Part shown: piece by piece, positions 32,050 to 43,547 of the stretch
How positions within the stretch are numbered: position 1 is the first letter of the stretch
How the letters are laid out: each line of letters opens with the position of its first letter
Origin: Phyto melanocephala
Lineage: Eukaryota; Arthropoda; Insecta; Diptera; Rhinophoridae
NCBI GenBank assembly: GCA_941918925.1
Contig: OW799237.1
Location: forward strand, 106,982,515 to 107,046,514
Length of the DNA stretch: 64,000 bases
Direction: 5' to 3'
Translations under genes and position numbers: made by a program
The notes under the pieces: model-generated
Database searches by the model: none
Told to the model about the DNA's origin: nothing
Seen by the model: only the letters and a program-made list of their open reading frames with translations

Positions 32050-33340
32050 TATATGTATATGTGACGATCAATATAGTTTTTATTGTAAAATTTTATGGTT
32101 TTCTTAGAAACCGCCCGTGTAAACAGCTATCGTCATTTATTGCGCAATAAAAGTTCAAGCAAATTGCCAATTAGTTGTCAAATTTGTATCTTGATTTAAT
32201 TTTTATAATTTAATCTTAAAACGGAAAATAAATATGATTAATAGGTAAAAATTATAATTTAGAATTAAAAATACTTAAACAAAAACTTAAAGTTAAAGAA
32301 ATAAAAACTAAATTCTGTAAGTATTTAGCATCTATTTTAATAAGATCATAAAGATTTTGTTACTTTGCCGATATTTTTGCTCATATAGTAGGATGACCAC
32401 AAAAATTGATGCCGGCATTTTGTTCGTCTGAACCCAGAAAACAATTTAGGTGAAAGCCCTTATTTTTCTTTACTTTTTTTACTGGGACCAGAAACTTTTT
32501 GCCAAAATCTCTATTTTTATAAAATGTTTGACAAATCTTCTTTTGTTTTTGATTTTTATTAAGAGAAATTCGTGGCCTACGCTATCTATGTATGTATGTA
32601 TGTGTATTGAAAAGGAAACCAAACAATAATCGGAAATCATCATACAATTTTTGCGTTATAAACATTCTCATCAATTTTCAATAAAGTTTGTGTATAAATA
32701 AAGAAGCGTCCTCGTATTTGTTTACGTTTTTTTAAATTATTCACAAAAACTTTTATACGATTTTTACTTTAAGAGCAAAGTTCGGAAAGACAATATTATT
32801 TTCATAATAAGTATGAGTGACTAAATATGTATGTATGCATTTACTTAAAAATAATTTTAATATGTTTTCACTTTCGGTTGTTATAGAAAATAAATCATTT
32901 TATTTTTGTATGTGTTCTCTTGGTTGTCATTGACTTCATCTTGAATGTCCCCAAAGAAATGAAGGGAACAAAGAACAATCGTAACAATCGATAAATATGC
33001 GGTTTACTATTTTTTTTTTTATTTGTATGTGTGTACATGTTGATGTTCTTTTATATTATTAATATTATTCTGTGATGTTTTGACTATTTAATAAAAAATA
33101 AAAAAAAAAAAAAAAAAAAAAAAAACCATTTATATACAATCAAAACGCCAATCTGGATATGGGGGAACGTACCTATAGATACGTTTATGTAATACACATT
33201 GTATTAATAGGCATGTACACATACATATGAATTATATATGTTTGAATGTGTTGCCTTTTAGCTGCTATTGGCAATAAAAATGATGCGAGTAATAAAACAT
33301 ATAGTGCACTATAAAAATAAAATATTACAGCTACATATAC
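32050..33340. other. No recognisable feature
   Basis: AT-rich sequence. It contains a 25-base A run (33101-33125) and short ATGT repeats near 32590 and 32828. Confidence 0.45.
33101..33125. repeat. Poly(A) tract
   Basis: Twenty-five consecutive A after ATAAAAAATA. It could be a retroposed tail, but no element was recognised upstream. Confidence 0.8.
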
Positions 33341-33343
33341 TTA

Positions 33344-34960
33344 CATATGGGCATTTCCATGAATATATCAACCCGACTGTTAAAAACTCTTGAAAGTTGA
33401 AAGTCTTTATTGATAAAAAAAACACTCAAATTTTTCTATGAGCAGGTATTAAGAGCTTATTAAATTTTTTTAAGAGCAATAATAAGAGCTTAATCTGATT
33501 ATCTCTTTAACTATTTTTTTTACCGACTAAATTGTAAAAATAAATTGTAATTGTAAATATTCCCTTAGAATGAAGGTAACAACAACAATTATCAAGATCC
33601 ATAAGAAAAAAAAGGAAATATAGAGTCCAATTAGCGGTATTTTCCCCCCCTTGGATGTTATTTTAATGTCACGTACGTAGTGCAAAAACATTATTTGTCT
33701 CCGTCATTCGTATTTGAACAGTCGCAAGAGCACCTAATTTAGAATTTAACTTTTTGTCTCAATATATAATATAATATAATAATATAAATTTTATTACCTA
33801 AGAATACTATTAGAGAAAAATATGTCACGTACGATATATCACGAACGATATTAAATGGAATTTTAAGTTTTTTTAAGTTTGATGGATTTTAAATAAAAAA
33901 TACTAGGTTTATTGAAAAAAAAATAAAAATAAATAAAAAATACCTCCCAATATTCGCAGATTTTTTCATATTTCCATATATACCTCAAAATCACTTCTAT
34001 TTTATATCACGTACGATATATTCTTATTTTGCTTGATATTTTAGACAACAATGATTCGAATATAATTAATTTTGGCGTAGAATACGTCTTACCTTACGGT
34101 ATAGGGAGTCATGTCAGATTATTATTGTTGTAATCTTTATTTCATTGATTATGAGGAAACGGCGAGATAAGTTTTTTTAAAAATTTTTTTGTAGTTAAAT
34201 GAAGATGTTATCTTTCGTTTGATATACATTTCATATTGGTTGATATCTTCCTAATATTTAAATGTCTCAAATGAAAATTTTTAAAACACATACACTCAAA
34301 CATATGTGTGGTGTTTGGTTGAGTGTTTGAGTTTGTAGCGTGAACACAAACTATGCCGCTGTTTCAGTTTGGACACAAACCTTCGGCTGTTGTTTTGATT
34401 GATGAAATATTGAAATTTCGTATATTTACTTATGTATTTAAGTGAAACAAAATGTTAAATGTGAATTTGAATTTAACATGGATATATAATTATAAAAAAT
34501 ATATGAAAAAATTAATTCATACAGTTTTATGTTAAATGAAAGTGCTGCCAAGTAAGCAAAATAACAATGCTGCTTGATGCTGTTTGACAGCAGCTGACAG
34601 TTGACGTTAAGTAAATTAAAATAATAATTTAAAAACATATTTATCCTATTTTTTCTACCATAAGCTTATGTATATTATCAAAAGTAACTATCAAATAAAT
34701 AAATTCATTTGCTTATATTATTTATCATTTATTGTTATACATGTTTTCTGTCTTATGGCGTATTCTACGTTAAACTTAATGACAGGGACAGTCCGTGGCA
34801 AAAGGCTTCGGACAACTGTCTGCTGTTTTTTTTTAATTAAGTACCCTTCGAATGAAACATAAAGATCTAATTTTGTTTCAGTTACTCTTACTTTTGTAAA
34901 AACTACTCCACTTTATAGGAGTACAAATGTCACGTACGATGACATGGAAATGCCCATATG
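33344..34960. mobile_element. TIR element with TCACGTACG motifs
   Basis: The 18-bp inverted ends CATATGGGCATTTCCATG are perfect and flanked by TA (33342-33343 and 34961-34962). Internally TCACGTACG recurs at about 33669, 33825, 34008 and 34930, in three of the four followed by a GATA-like tail. No transposase could be read; the minus-strand frame near 34438-34638 is not recognised. TA flanks point to the Tc1/mariner/pogo group. The sequence is 1.6 kb, AT-rich and non-coding. Confidence 0.75.
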
Positions 34961-34962
34961 TA

Positions 34963-35605
34963 CATACTTATAAATATACGAAATATAAGAATCTTAAAGA
35001 ATAAAGTGAAAATATGTATGTATGTATGTATGTTAAAATTGAGCATAAAATTTCATAAGAACTTTAAATAATGTTTTCAGTACTCTAACTTTTAAATTCT
35101 ACAGAAACAAGTCTTTCTTTGATATCTAATTCTAAGTTTAGACAGGCGAATATTTTGAGGCAAAACATTTAGTTTGGAGCATGGTACAATAAAATCAGAT
35201 AAACTGGTTAGCACAGCTGATTGTCAGCTGTTAAGTATCAAGATGTCAGAATTTCTGTTTTCGTGTGTGTTTATTTAAGCAGCTTATACACTGCATGTTT
35301 TTTACATCTGACTTGGTAAATTTATATTTTATATTTATGGCTGTCAAAACTCTGTCTTAACACTCAATCGCCGCTGTCTGTTTTCTGGCATCAGAGATTT
35401 CTGCCAACAGCTGATGTCAGGTGGCTTGTCAGAACAAATAACAGAACGCTCTAAATGAAATAAATAATAAAGATACCGACTAAAAGTAACAAAATCAAGA
35501 AAAATTCCATAATCGAGGATTAGGACAAAATTAAGCTTTTGTAGGACGCCAAGCAGCTAAGAAATTTATACATACAGCTAATTATCATCAAAAAATTTTC
35601 AAGCT
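34963..35605. other. No gene; short ATGT microsatellite
   Basis: A (ATGT)n run lies at about 35012-35032. The region around 35215-35440 is rich in CAGCTG and CTGTCAG/CTGACA motifs reminiscent of the element at 42917-44779, but no ends were found. Confidence 0.4.
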
Positions 35606-35609
35606 TAAA

Positions 35610-35960
35610 TGTAAGCGATGCAAGTAACCCAACAACAACACGACTATGCATCTTAAGAATCTTTGGCGCCGCCCTAACAACCTTATCCAGGCTTCTACAC
35701 CGGCTGCCTACTACGTCCGATTCCTGATGCCTTCACATCAACTGCGACTGCTACCACTCAAGTTACTGGCACAACAACGGTAGCGGTTGCCAATAATACA
35801 ATACCGTGAAAGGTACAACCTACTTTGTACCACCTCGATCACACATGTCTTTACGACCCGTCACCCTACCCCAAAAGTAGACCTACCAATGTAAAACCAG
35901 TCCTGTCACCATCCAAAAAGGACAAGCAACAAAACTTACAAGACTCGTAAACCGTAATGA
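35610..35960 (+). pseudogene. Coding-like, GC-richer stretch, unidentified
   Basis: One frame reads MQVTQQQHDYAS, a stop, ESLAPP, a stop, then QPYPGFYTGCLLRPIPDAFT and on to KPVLSPSKKDKQQNLQDS. Composition is clearly less AT-rich than its surroundings and rich in Pro, Thr and Gln. It might be part of a retrotransposon ORF1 or a lost host exon. I recognise no family. Confidence 0.3.
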
Positions 35961-36654
35961 TGTCAAATCAATGTTAACAAATCAACAACATTTAAGCCAG
36001 AATCAGCCATTTTAATTGGTTCAGCTAAAAATATGTTTTACAAATTTGGAAAATTATATAAAATTAATAATTTTATTAAAACTGTAGTTTTGTCTTCATT
36101 AAATGGTTATACTTAATGGAGTTAAAATTGTATCAAATAAAATTTCTGAAAATACCTTTTTATCAAAGAGAATTATTTAGAATTTGAATACCGTAATTTG
36201 CTTCTAGTGTTCGTCTAGTCTTGCGATATAAATAAGTTCTTTGTACAAATACGGCCTACCGATAACAACTTTCATGAATCTGAAGATGGAATTAGGTTGA
36301 GTAGCATTTTAAACATTTTGTTGAAACCAAAAAACGAATTGTCTTTAAGGATTATAAGTATGTACATGAAAACATAATTATGTGTGACTGATGCTGGGTC
36401 CCTAATGCAAACTTGTACCAGATAAAACTGACGTGACATGCCATGCACAAAATTATGCAGATTTACACAAACTGAATCACATTTAAGATAAAAACAAATG
36501 CACAATATTTTGCATAATAAATGGTATATAACTACACCCATAGTGCATTAATTTCTATTATACAAATTATAGAAACGTCTGAAATTTTATCAATAATTTT
36601 TATTTTAAAAAATATCATAAAATCACTTCAAAATAAAACAATTGTTGTTGTAGG

Positions 36655-36685
36655 GACGAGTTAACCTGGATTTATTGTACCATGA
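36655..36685. repeat. Short repeat TTGTAGGGACGAGTTAACCT
   Basis: Matches the right inverted-repeat arm at 61783-61812. Only one arm is seen here. Confidence 0.4.
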
Positions 36686-36879
36686 TTATTTGGCATATTA
36701 CGGGTGGAAAAGAGAGCAAACATAATTTCAAAATTATATATTTTCCCAAGTAAATCTTGCCTATAACTTTTTCGATAAGTAACCATGTCATAAATACATA
36801 TACATAAGTAGTGATGTGACTAAAAAATAATCCTAGCGTTGAAAAGTGTTCATTTTTGTGGTAGAAATATGAAAAAAAA

Positions 36880-37135
36880 CACTGGCAGGTTGATTCGCTT
36901 ATATCTCAAAAATGTGTGGGGTGCTTGTGCTGTATTTAAATAGCAATTTATTCCCGAATATTTTCAAAAGACTGATAACACAAATAGGTTTGTGCAACAT
37001 GTGAAGACTTTCAAAATTTGTTTTAAACCAAATCACTCGCACCAACATGAATTTCTTAATCAACTCACCTAACCAGTAGCTTTCACAAAGTATATACTTT
37101 ATGGGATTGAAAATAAATATTGTGGAAAAAGCAAA
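36880..37135 (-). mobile_element. DINE-like 5'-region remnant
   Basis: In plus-strand order the remnant holds CGCTTATATCTCAAAAATGT, then ATTCCCGAATATTTTCAAAAG. It continues with GCTTTCACAAAGTATATACT and TTATGGGATTGAAAATAAAT. These are decayed versions of the DINE 5' block in reverse. No ends are preserved. Confidence 0.6.
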
Positions 37136-37180
37136 TGAGTGATCCTAAAATTACCTAAGATTTCGGTGGCCGAACTATTT

Positions 37181-37369
37181 GGTAGGTAGAACAGACAGCT
37201 GTTGTACAGCTCACTTGGGTCCATTATATTGATCCCTTTGTAATATCTTACTAGAATATAAAAGAGGAGAAATAGAAGCAGAGAAGTCCAGAGTCTCTGG
37301 TGGGAATCGAACCCGCAACCCCTAGACTAGCAGACCAGCACACTACTAACTAGTCCACCAGAGCACCCC
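37181..37369 (-). mobile_element. tRNA-derived SINE, copy 2
   Basis: In minus orientation it reads GGGGTGCTCTGGTGGACTAG, then the B box GGTTCGATTCC and a body like that of 26880-27091. The tail has decayed to TCTACCTACC. Target duplications CCGAAC(T/A)ATT at 37170-37179 and 37373-37382 have one mismatch. It is older than copy 1. Confidence 0.85.
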
Positions 37370-37382
37370 AGTCCGAACAATT

Positions 37383-38320
37383 GAAGGTTGTAAGAAAATA
37401 CTAGCAACCTTACACCACTCATAGGGACAAGCGAACTTAAACCTCATCATCGTTTAAATGAAAACCCTTAACAAGGCACACAAAAACAATAAGCATTATT
37501 AAATTAAAACAACAATTAAACAACAACCAAAACAATTATCACAACCTCAACTGAAAACTCAATTCTACAGCAACAATTACAAAATTTTTTTTCTACTAGA
37601 GATTCTGTCATAATTGTTGTTGTACTTACATACAACCTTTTGAAACAGACGTCTCATTAAGAGCATCTTTTTTCATATTTTTTTAATTTGTAATTAATGT
37701 TTTGTTTGAACTTTTTTTGTTCTTGGACACGTTTGTAGCACTCGTGGGGGGTTGGGATATTGTTATTGTTTACGTGCCACATACTTCTAATTGTTGTTTA
37801 GAAAAAGGTGTATTTAAACTTTTGACATTATTATTTCTGTCTGTTAAAATACCCTTTTAAAAGAGGATTTATATAAGCCTATTATTACGGTGTCAAAATT
37901 AAGTTAAAATTATCTTTAGTCATGACTTTATAGCGCCAACTGGCTTACACGGTTGCACAAAGGCTGTGCAAATATTGTCCAATTTTCATATAATGATTTT
38001 ACAATAAGAATTTTTATCATTAAAAAAATGTATATTTTAACATTCTAAACAAAAAAAAAATCACCAATTTAAACTTATTGTCTGAGTTGTATGCCATTGA
38101 ATTTTAAAACAGTTTTACGAAGCTCGAAGTTTTCAAAACATATACAACAATTTAACTATCGCGTCGCGAAAAACGTTTGCTCCTGACCTTAACGAATACA
38201 AATTGTCGACTGCTGATTGTCAACAATCCTTATCATAGAGTCCTTTACACGCGCCAGCAGCTATTTTATATTATTGTCTTACATTTAGTAAATATCTGAT
38301 TGTGGGCGTAAGTCTATTAC
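37383..38320. other. No recognisable feature
   Basis: AT-rich, mostly non-repetitive sequence with no supported coding frame. Confidence 0.45.
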
Positions 38321-38324
38321 CATC

Positions 38325-38830
38325 CGGTGCTAGAAATTCGCATACTACATGTGCTGAGACAACATCATTAGACTTTAACATTATGAAAGCATCTGCCAAC
38401 TCGATATTTATCTTGTTCAAATAATGTGAAGTTTCCGTGTCCTTTCACCAGCGCAGTAACCCAGCACAGGGTTCCTGAATTAAATTCGAATATCCTAACT
38501 GCATTGCTCTCAAGTAGCTTCTTGAGCACTATACATGTCTATATACTGATTCCATCACTCTACCATACTTCACCCACATCAGCATTGTTCACAGAGGCAC
38601 ACTTCTTGAGCTTCGGAGCACATTCCAGTAACAGCCCAAAATCCACGACTATTTACCACATGTATTACACAACCGACTCGTTAACCAACGTAATGAGAAT
38701 TCTCTTTCTATGCACTCTTTCAATGGATGATCCAGAGCATTTACCAATATAAGGATCTCTGCCTAATACATGGACACGTACATTCGCAAACTCAGAAAGC
38801 AAGACAGACTCAATTTTATTGAATTGAGTC
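38325..38830 (-). pseudogene. Degenerate protein-coding stretch, unidentified
   Basis: Read on the minus strand and across shifts, protein-like pieces appear in order: ESVLLSEFANVRVHVLGRDP and YIGKCSGSS; VVDFGLLLECAPKLKKCASV; VLKKLLESNAVRIFEFNSGT then LCWVTALVKGHGNFTLFEQD; and INIELADAFIMLKSNDVVSA then HVVCEFLAPDGNRLTP. The composition is richer in GC and less Lys/Asn-biased than random frames here. Stops and shifts break it about every 40-50 codons. I cannot name the family; a decayed transposon protein or host pseudogene is possible. Confidence 0.45.
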
Positions 38831-38834
38831 TATC

Positions 38835-39325
38835 TTCTGTCCTTTTTCCATTATCCATGTACCATGAGTGATTCGTTATAAAATGATATGATATTGAGAT
38901 AATATTTTTCGATCACTTTCACCCCTTTAATGAGCTCCATAGGCATTTGGGTATTACAAAACTCGTTATGCACAAGGACAAGAATACTTGTGTGCTCTAA
39001 ATTCCACACAAAGTGATGAATGGTGCTGACATTGTAGCCATTTTCTTTATGAGTTGGTTGTGGTACCCTTCTTTTCACATACACCAACGTATGCAATAAT
39101 CCTATGAACCTTTCCTCTAACAAAAGTTAGATGTGTAAGTGATTACATAAAAAAACTGTATCGCTTCTTGAATCGCTTACTTAGAGCTTAACTGCTTCAA
39201 AGAGCACATCTAGAAGAAATGGTTTTTATAGGCGATGTGTCAATTCGTAGGTCTCTTTTTTACAATTAATAAGCTAAATCATGCCTTTTTCTAACACACG
39301 TCTGAAAGAGCTAGCAGCAAGTAGG
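38835..39325. other. No recognisable feature
   Basis: The minus-strand frame at 38851-39123 shows no recognised family. It could belong to the same decayed sequence as 38325-38830. Confidence 0.35.
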
Positions 39326-39333
39326 GTACAAAT

Positions 39334-40409
39334 TAGGGTGATCGATTATTCGACATTTTTAAGAAACCGGTTTTCAAATAGTTTGAAATTTAGAATTTAA
39401 AAAAAAAACCGGTTGCTTTTTTAAAAATTTAGAAAAAACCGGTTAACCGGTCGAATACATAAAATATATTTTTTTCTTATACCCATGACAGAGATACAAA
39501 TATAGTTATAAACTAGTTTGTTCTATGGTTTAATTGCATATTAAGTTGACACACATTCAATGGCATTATTATTAAATGCCGTTTTTTTAAATAAAGATGT
39601 TAAAGGACAGACACTATTTACCTAAAAGTGATCGAAAAGTTAAGTTTATGCTTCAATTACCTTGAACTTTTAAGGTTAGGTTTATAAATTTAAAAATGCC
39701 ATTGTTTTTCTACATGAAACAAAATATGGCAACTAAATCATTAAAATTTTATTTCGTTTTGTAAATAAAATGTATAAATTTGTTAAAAGTAATCGGTATT
39801 TGCTCGGTTACTGCCATATTAGAAAAACAAACTTTGTTACAAGCAGGTTGTAAAAATGAATAATATTAAAGTCACTTTACTGCTCACGGTAGTCAAATTT
39901 ACCTTTTATTAACATTAACTTTATAGGCAAGTTATAATAATGACCCTTTGTGTGACAAACTATTTTAGTATACAAGTCATATGTTATCAGAGATATTGGT
40001 AAAGATATGGGTAGTCAAGTCGCTAGATTTCGTAAATGCAAAATATTATGAAATTCGAAAAAAGGATCAAAAAGTATTACAAAGTACAATAACTGGTCAA
40101 AAAACTTAACTGAACATCAAATTATAAGCGCAACAATGTATAAAATACTTCAGCCTAATTATATTTCTTATTTTACATTTGAAACCACAAATAAATTCCT
40201 TGCAATATTATGGAAGAGTGTTTAATAGATTTTCTGATTTTTGGAAATTTTTTTAGTAACAAATATAATATAATAAGATAAATGAAATAAATAAAAATGA
40301 AAAAACCGGCTTTTGCGAGTGTGTATTCGAAATTCGAAAAATTAACATTTAGAAAAAACCGCCAGCTATAAGTGTAAAAAACCGGGTTTTCCACCGGTCG
40401 ATCACCCTA
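39334..40409 (+). mobile_element. hAT-like non-autonomous element, copy A
   Basis: Ends TAGGGTGATCGA on both sides are flanked by a perfect 8-bp duplication GTACAAAT (39326-39333 and 40410-40417). The A and G at positions 2 and 5 of the end fit hAT elements. Just inside, ACCGGTT or AACCGGTT recurs (39360-39450 and 40305-40400). No transposase could be read in 1076 bp. Copy B (47580-48481) is the same element in reverse orientation. Confidence 0.9.
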
Positions 40410-40499
40410 GTACAAATATAAAAAAATTACTATTAAAATAAATAAAATAAGTCTCTTTTTTCCACTGCTAATATAATAACCAGCACAGAGGAAATGTTT

Positions 40500-41360
40500 T
40501 GTTGTGCAATTGAAGAATTTCTATTGATGTGCTTGTACCACTTTTATTCAAAATTTATACAGATGATTTAAAAATCATAAATCCTAATGGGCACTTATTT
40601 ATATATGCAAACTATATATGCCTATTATATAAATAGCAACATGAAAAAGTTATACACCCACAGGTTAAATATGATTTTGTCGCAGATATGTTCGTTTTTT
40701 AAAAACGAAGATTTCTTCTGGAATTGGTATTCTTTATAAGTTTAAAAACAAACTGAATTTTAAAACGAAAATGCTACTTTATCAATCTCTAGTTCATTCG
40801 CATCTAACGTATTTACCCATAATTTATGGTAGTAAAACAAATACTATCCTAAAAACTTTGCAATCACCTCAAAATAAAGCGCTTAAAATTGTATCAATCT
40901 TCCAATAGAATTCTCTACTGTAATTAATTATCACAGCTATACAAAAACAATACTTCCAATAAGAGGACTTTATAAAAAACAAATACTGTTGTGTGCTGCC
41001 TTGAGCTTACTAAGCAACGTATTAGCTTCAGTGGTCCGAGTGAATAAAATGGATTACCAGAAAGTTTGAAAAATATTTCGGTCTTTTCAACGTTTAAAAT
41101 TAAATTAAAACAATATTTGTTAGAAAATATAGAAATACTTCTCGTATCCTAAATTAAATATATGTATGCATGTATGTATGTATGTATGTATGCATGTATG
41201 TATGTATGTATGTATGATTAAAAAAATATATTTGCCTAGACAAATTTCAATATTTTAATTTATTTTTTTTCCTATATTATGAATAAATAAATTGTTGCCT
41301 TTTAGCCTCTGTAAAGCCAATTCGGCGCTGAGGCGTAATATTATTTATTTTTAAATAAAC
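40500..41360 (+). pseudogene. Non-LTR retrotransposon RT C-terminal relic with 3' tail
   Basis: One frame reads SSGIGILYKFKNKLNFKTKM, then LLYQSLVHSHLTYLPIIYGS and TLQSPQNKALKIVSIFQ. This is the thumb region of a LINE reverse transcriptase (the LLYYSLV-P-L-YGI-IWG type). Upstream a trace of YTDDLKII (YADD changed to YTDD) is seen near 40557. Downstream debris ends near 41150 and is followed by an ATGT microsatellite and an A-rich tail at 41330-41380. It is a heavily mutated, 5'-truncated copy. Confidence 0.65.
41160..41216. repeat. (ATGT)n microsatellite
   Basis: Fourteen or so ATGT units with two C interruptions, located in the 3' flank of the LINE relic. Confidence 0.9.
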
Positions 41361-41389
41361 ATTAATAAAAAATAAAAAAATACGGTAAA

Positions 41390-42440
41390 GCAATTAAGTC
41401 TGCACTGCTTACAAGTTCAAAAAAAAATTTTTTGAGGGATTGACCATCGCTGTATAAGTCTGATGTCCAGCCTTTGTATCCTCGTCTCAACGTGATTCTT
41501 TCAGCTTGGTTTTGTACCCAAGAAGCATTAAGAATACGATGGCGACATATACCTGTCCTTCTTAGACTGAAAAGCAAAACTTTTGATTTCCCGATGTTTA
41601 TGCCTAGTCTCTGTTCAGTAAACCATGCCTCGGTTACACTGAGAGCCTGTGTAGTGCAACCTAGAGTAGACTACATGAACTTACCAGCTACTGTAAGTAT
41701 GTTTTATGTAAAATCTTTGACAAATTATTTATTTTTTAATTATTAATTATTTATGGTCGAAATCATTAAAATTAAAATAGCTTTATAAGAGATCTATAAA
41801 TCAATTTTCCATAGAAAATCAGTTTTATAAGCCATTTATAAGCCTTTAATCATTTCTATGAATAAGGCAGTTAGTGTTAAGTGAATTATACATTTTTCAT
41901 TTATGCAAATTTTTTTTTTAACATAAAATTTTCTACAAATTCTGCCTTTAAAGTAATTTTTATTCAAATTCCTTATTAATTAGTTTTGATAATAAAATTT
42001 TAAATAAAAATAATTTATTAAAATTTTCTTTCTTTTAAAATTTTTGATACCGAAAAAATTAAAACATTTGACATGAACGATGTAAACGGTAAGGGGTAAT
42101 AAGGACAGCATTTCAACTTGTTATATCCTTCATCATAAGTGACAAGGGTATAAATGTGTAAATATGTAAAGGCTTGTAATTTCGACAATATTAATTTGCG
42201 ACCTCACAAAGTGTGTGTTTATTTATCAAGTCTTTATAAAGGGTATTCCAAAATAAGCGACAAATTTAATACACATACTTAGAAATTAAATAAGTTATAT
42301 TTATTGAATCCAAAGGGGAATTGAAAATTTGGTGTAAATCTCACGTACTAAATTATTTCTAGAAATGTTTTTTCAATGAAATTATGAGAAGAATAATTCT
42401 TATATAATTATATTTTACGACAACTCTAATAAATTTTATT
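41390..42440. other. No recognisable feature
   Basis: Short frames on both strands at 41360-41750 overlap each other and show no family resemblance. The rest is AT-rich spacer. Confidence 0.4.
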
Positions 42441-42735
42441 TTTATACCCTGTTTATAACCTGTGGTGCACAAGGGTATATATAGCTTTGTCATTCCGTTT
42501 GTAATTTCTACAATTTTTATTTCCGACCCCATTAGTCGGTTAAGCGATGTCCGTCTGTCCGTGTGTTGGTTGAAATTAACTTTTAGAAGCAACCATATGG
42601 TTCTCCGACCTGTGTATGGTATCAATCTCTTGGAAATATCCGGCAATGAATCGCTGTTGAAATTCAGCACAATCGCTCTGAGATAACTTTCTGAGAGATA
42701 AGCAAATAAGCACGACTGACTCTGATTTTCCATAT
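42441..42735 (+). mobile_element. DINE-1/Helentron-like 5'-end copy
   Basis: Starts TTATACCCTGTTTATAACCT and GTGGTGCACAAGGGTATATA. It continues with TTTCCGACCCCATTAG and GTCCGTCTGTCCGTGTGTTG and ends near ACGACTGACTCTGATTTTCC. The ATAAAGTATATAT part is deleted. The 3' half is absent; the next sequence belongs to the CCCAGCA-TIR element. The long minus-strand frame across it is an antisense artefact. Confidence 0.8.
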
Positions 42736-42744
42736 TTTTACCAC

Positions 42745-42916
42745 CAAAATTAAACACGCTTACTGTATAAGTAATAATGTTTTTGACAACAGCGGCAAAG
42801 CATTTCATTAATGTGATGACTTACAGATTTTCACTGATTTTTAAACTTCAAAATAACGTATCGCAGAATAATCAAACCGAATTTTCCTCTTTAAAAGAAA
42901 CGAGCGACTACTGTAA
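42745..42916 (-). mobile_element. CCCAGCA-TIR element copy 2, first part
   Basis: Matches the reverse complement of 14740-14910 (for example ACAGCGGCAAAGCAYTTCAT and GATTTTCACTGATT). It stops at CTACTGTAA, where an inserted element begins, and resumes at 44783 with GTCCATAAT. In copy 1 the two sides are contiguous (CTTCTGTAAGTCCATAAT), so the insertion point is proved. Confidence 0.88.
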
Positions 42917-43547
42917 AGCTCTGTACAGACGGTTGTTAGATCTGACATAATAACTTTACCTAAACATATGCTAACAATGGAATGACAACGAAGAATTGCT
43001 TTCATAAGGTAAATTGTCAGTTCAGACATTTGTCAGACTTTCATCAAAAAAGCTAACAATTTCATTGGCAGATATTGTTCTAACAATAACTTTATCTGAC
43101 GATGTTGTCGGGCAAAAAATTTTAAGTTTAGACGGTTGTCAGATGACGATAAAAAAAATTGTTAGATGAGTTGTCAGAATTGCTTTGGTCTTGTTGTTTT
43201 TTACAATTTTAGATTTCTATGGCGTCTGGGAATCTGAAATCTTCCATTGATTTAAAAATGGAATACTTTGTACCGCCCTCTTTAAATTCACAATAATTTT
43301 TTTTTATTAATTATCATTTTATTCTCCAATTATTGTTACAAAACTAAAAAAACAAGAAACATACAAGAAAATTAATAATTTTGTTTTGCAAAACAGCTGT
43401 TGCATTGAAATAACCTTTTAAAGTGATGCCATATGAAAAAACATACTTAAAATTCCTACGATTCTAAAAAATTCTCCCAAACATGTTCTAGTACACAAAA
43501 TAAAGAAACTGACAAATAGATTAAAGAACATTATGTATAACCTATAA

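Noticed and set aside
35215..35440. Another TAA-flanked element with CTGACA motifs
   Set aside because: Motifs are present but no terminal repeats or duplication were found.
38426..38752. 108-codon plus-strand frame
   Set aside because: The opposite strand has better protein-like pieces; the Ser/Thr/Leu-rich plus frame looks like their antisense.
42359..42808. 149-codon minus-strand frame
   Set aside because: It is the antisense of a DINE 5' block running into a CCCAGCA-type element; the same peptide-like string recurs wherever that DNA block recurs.
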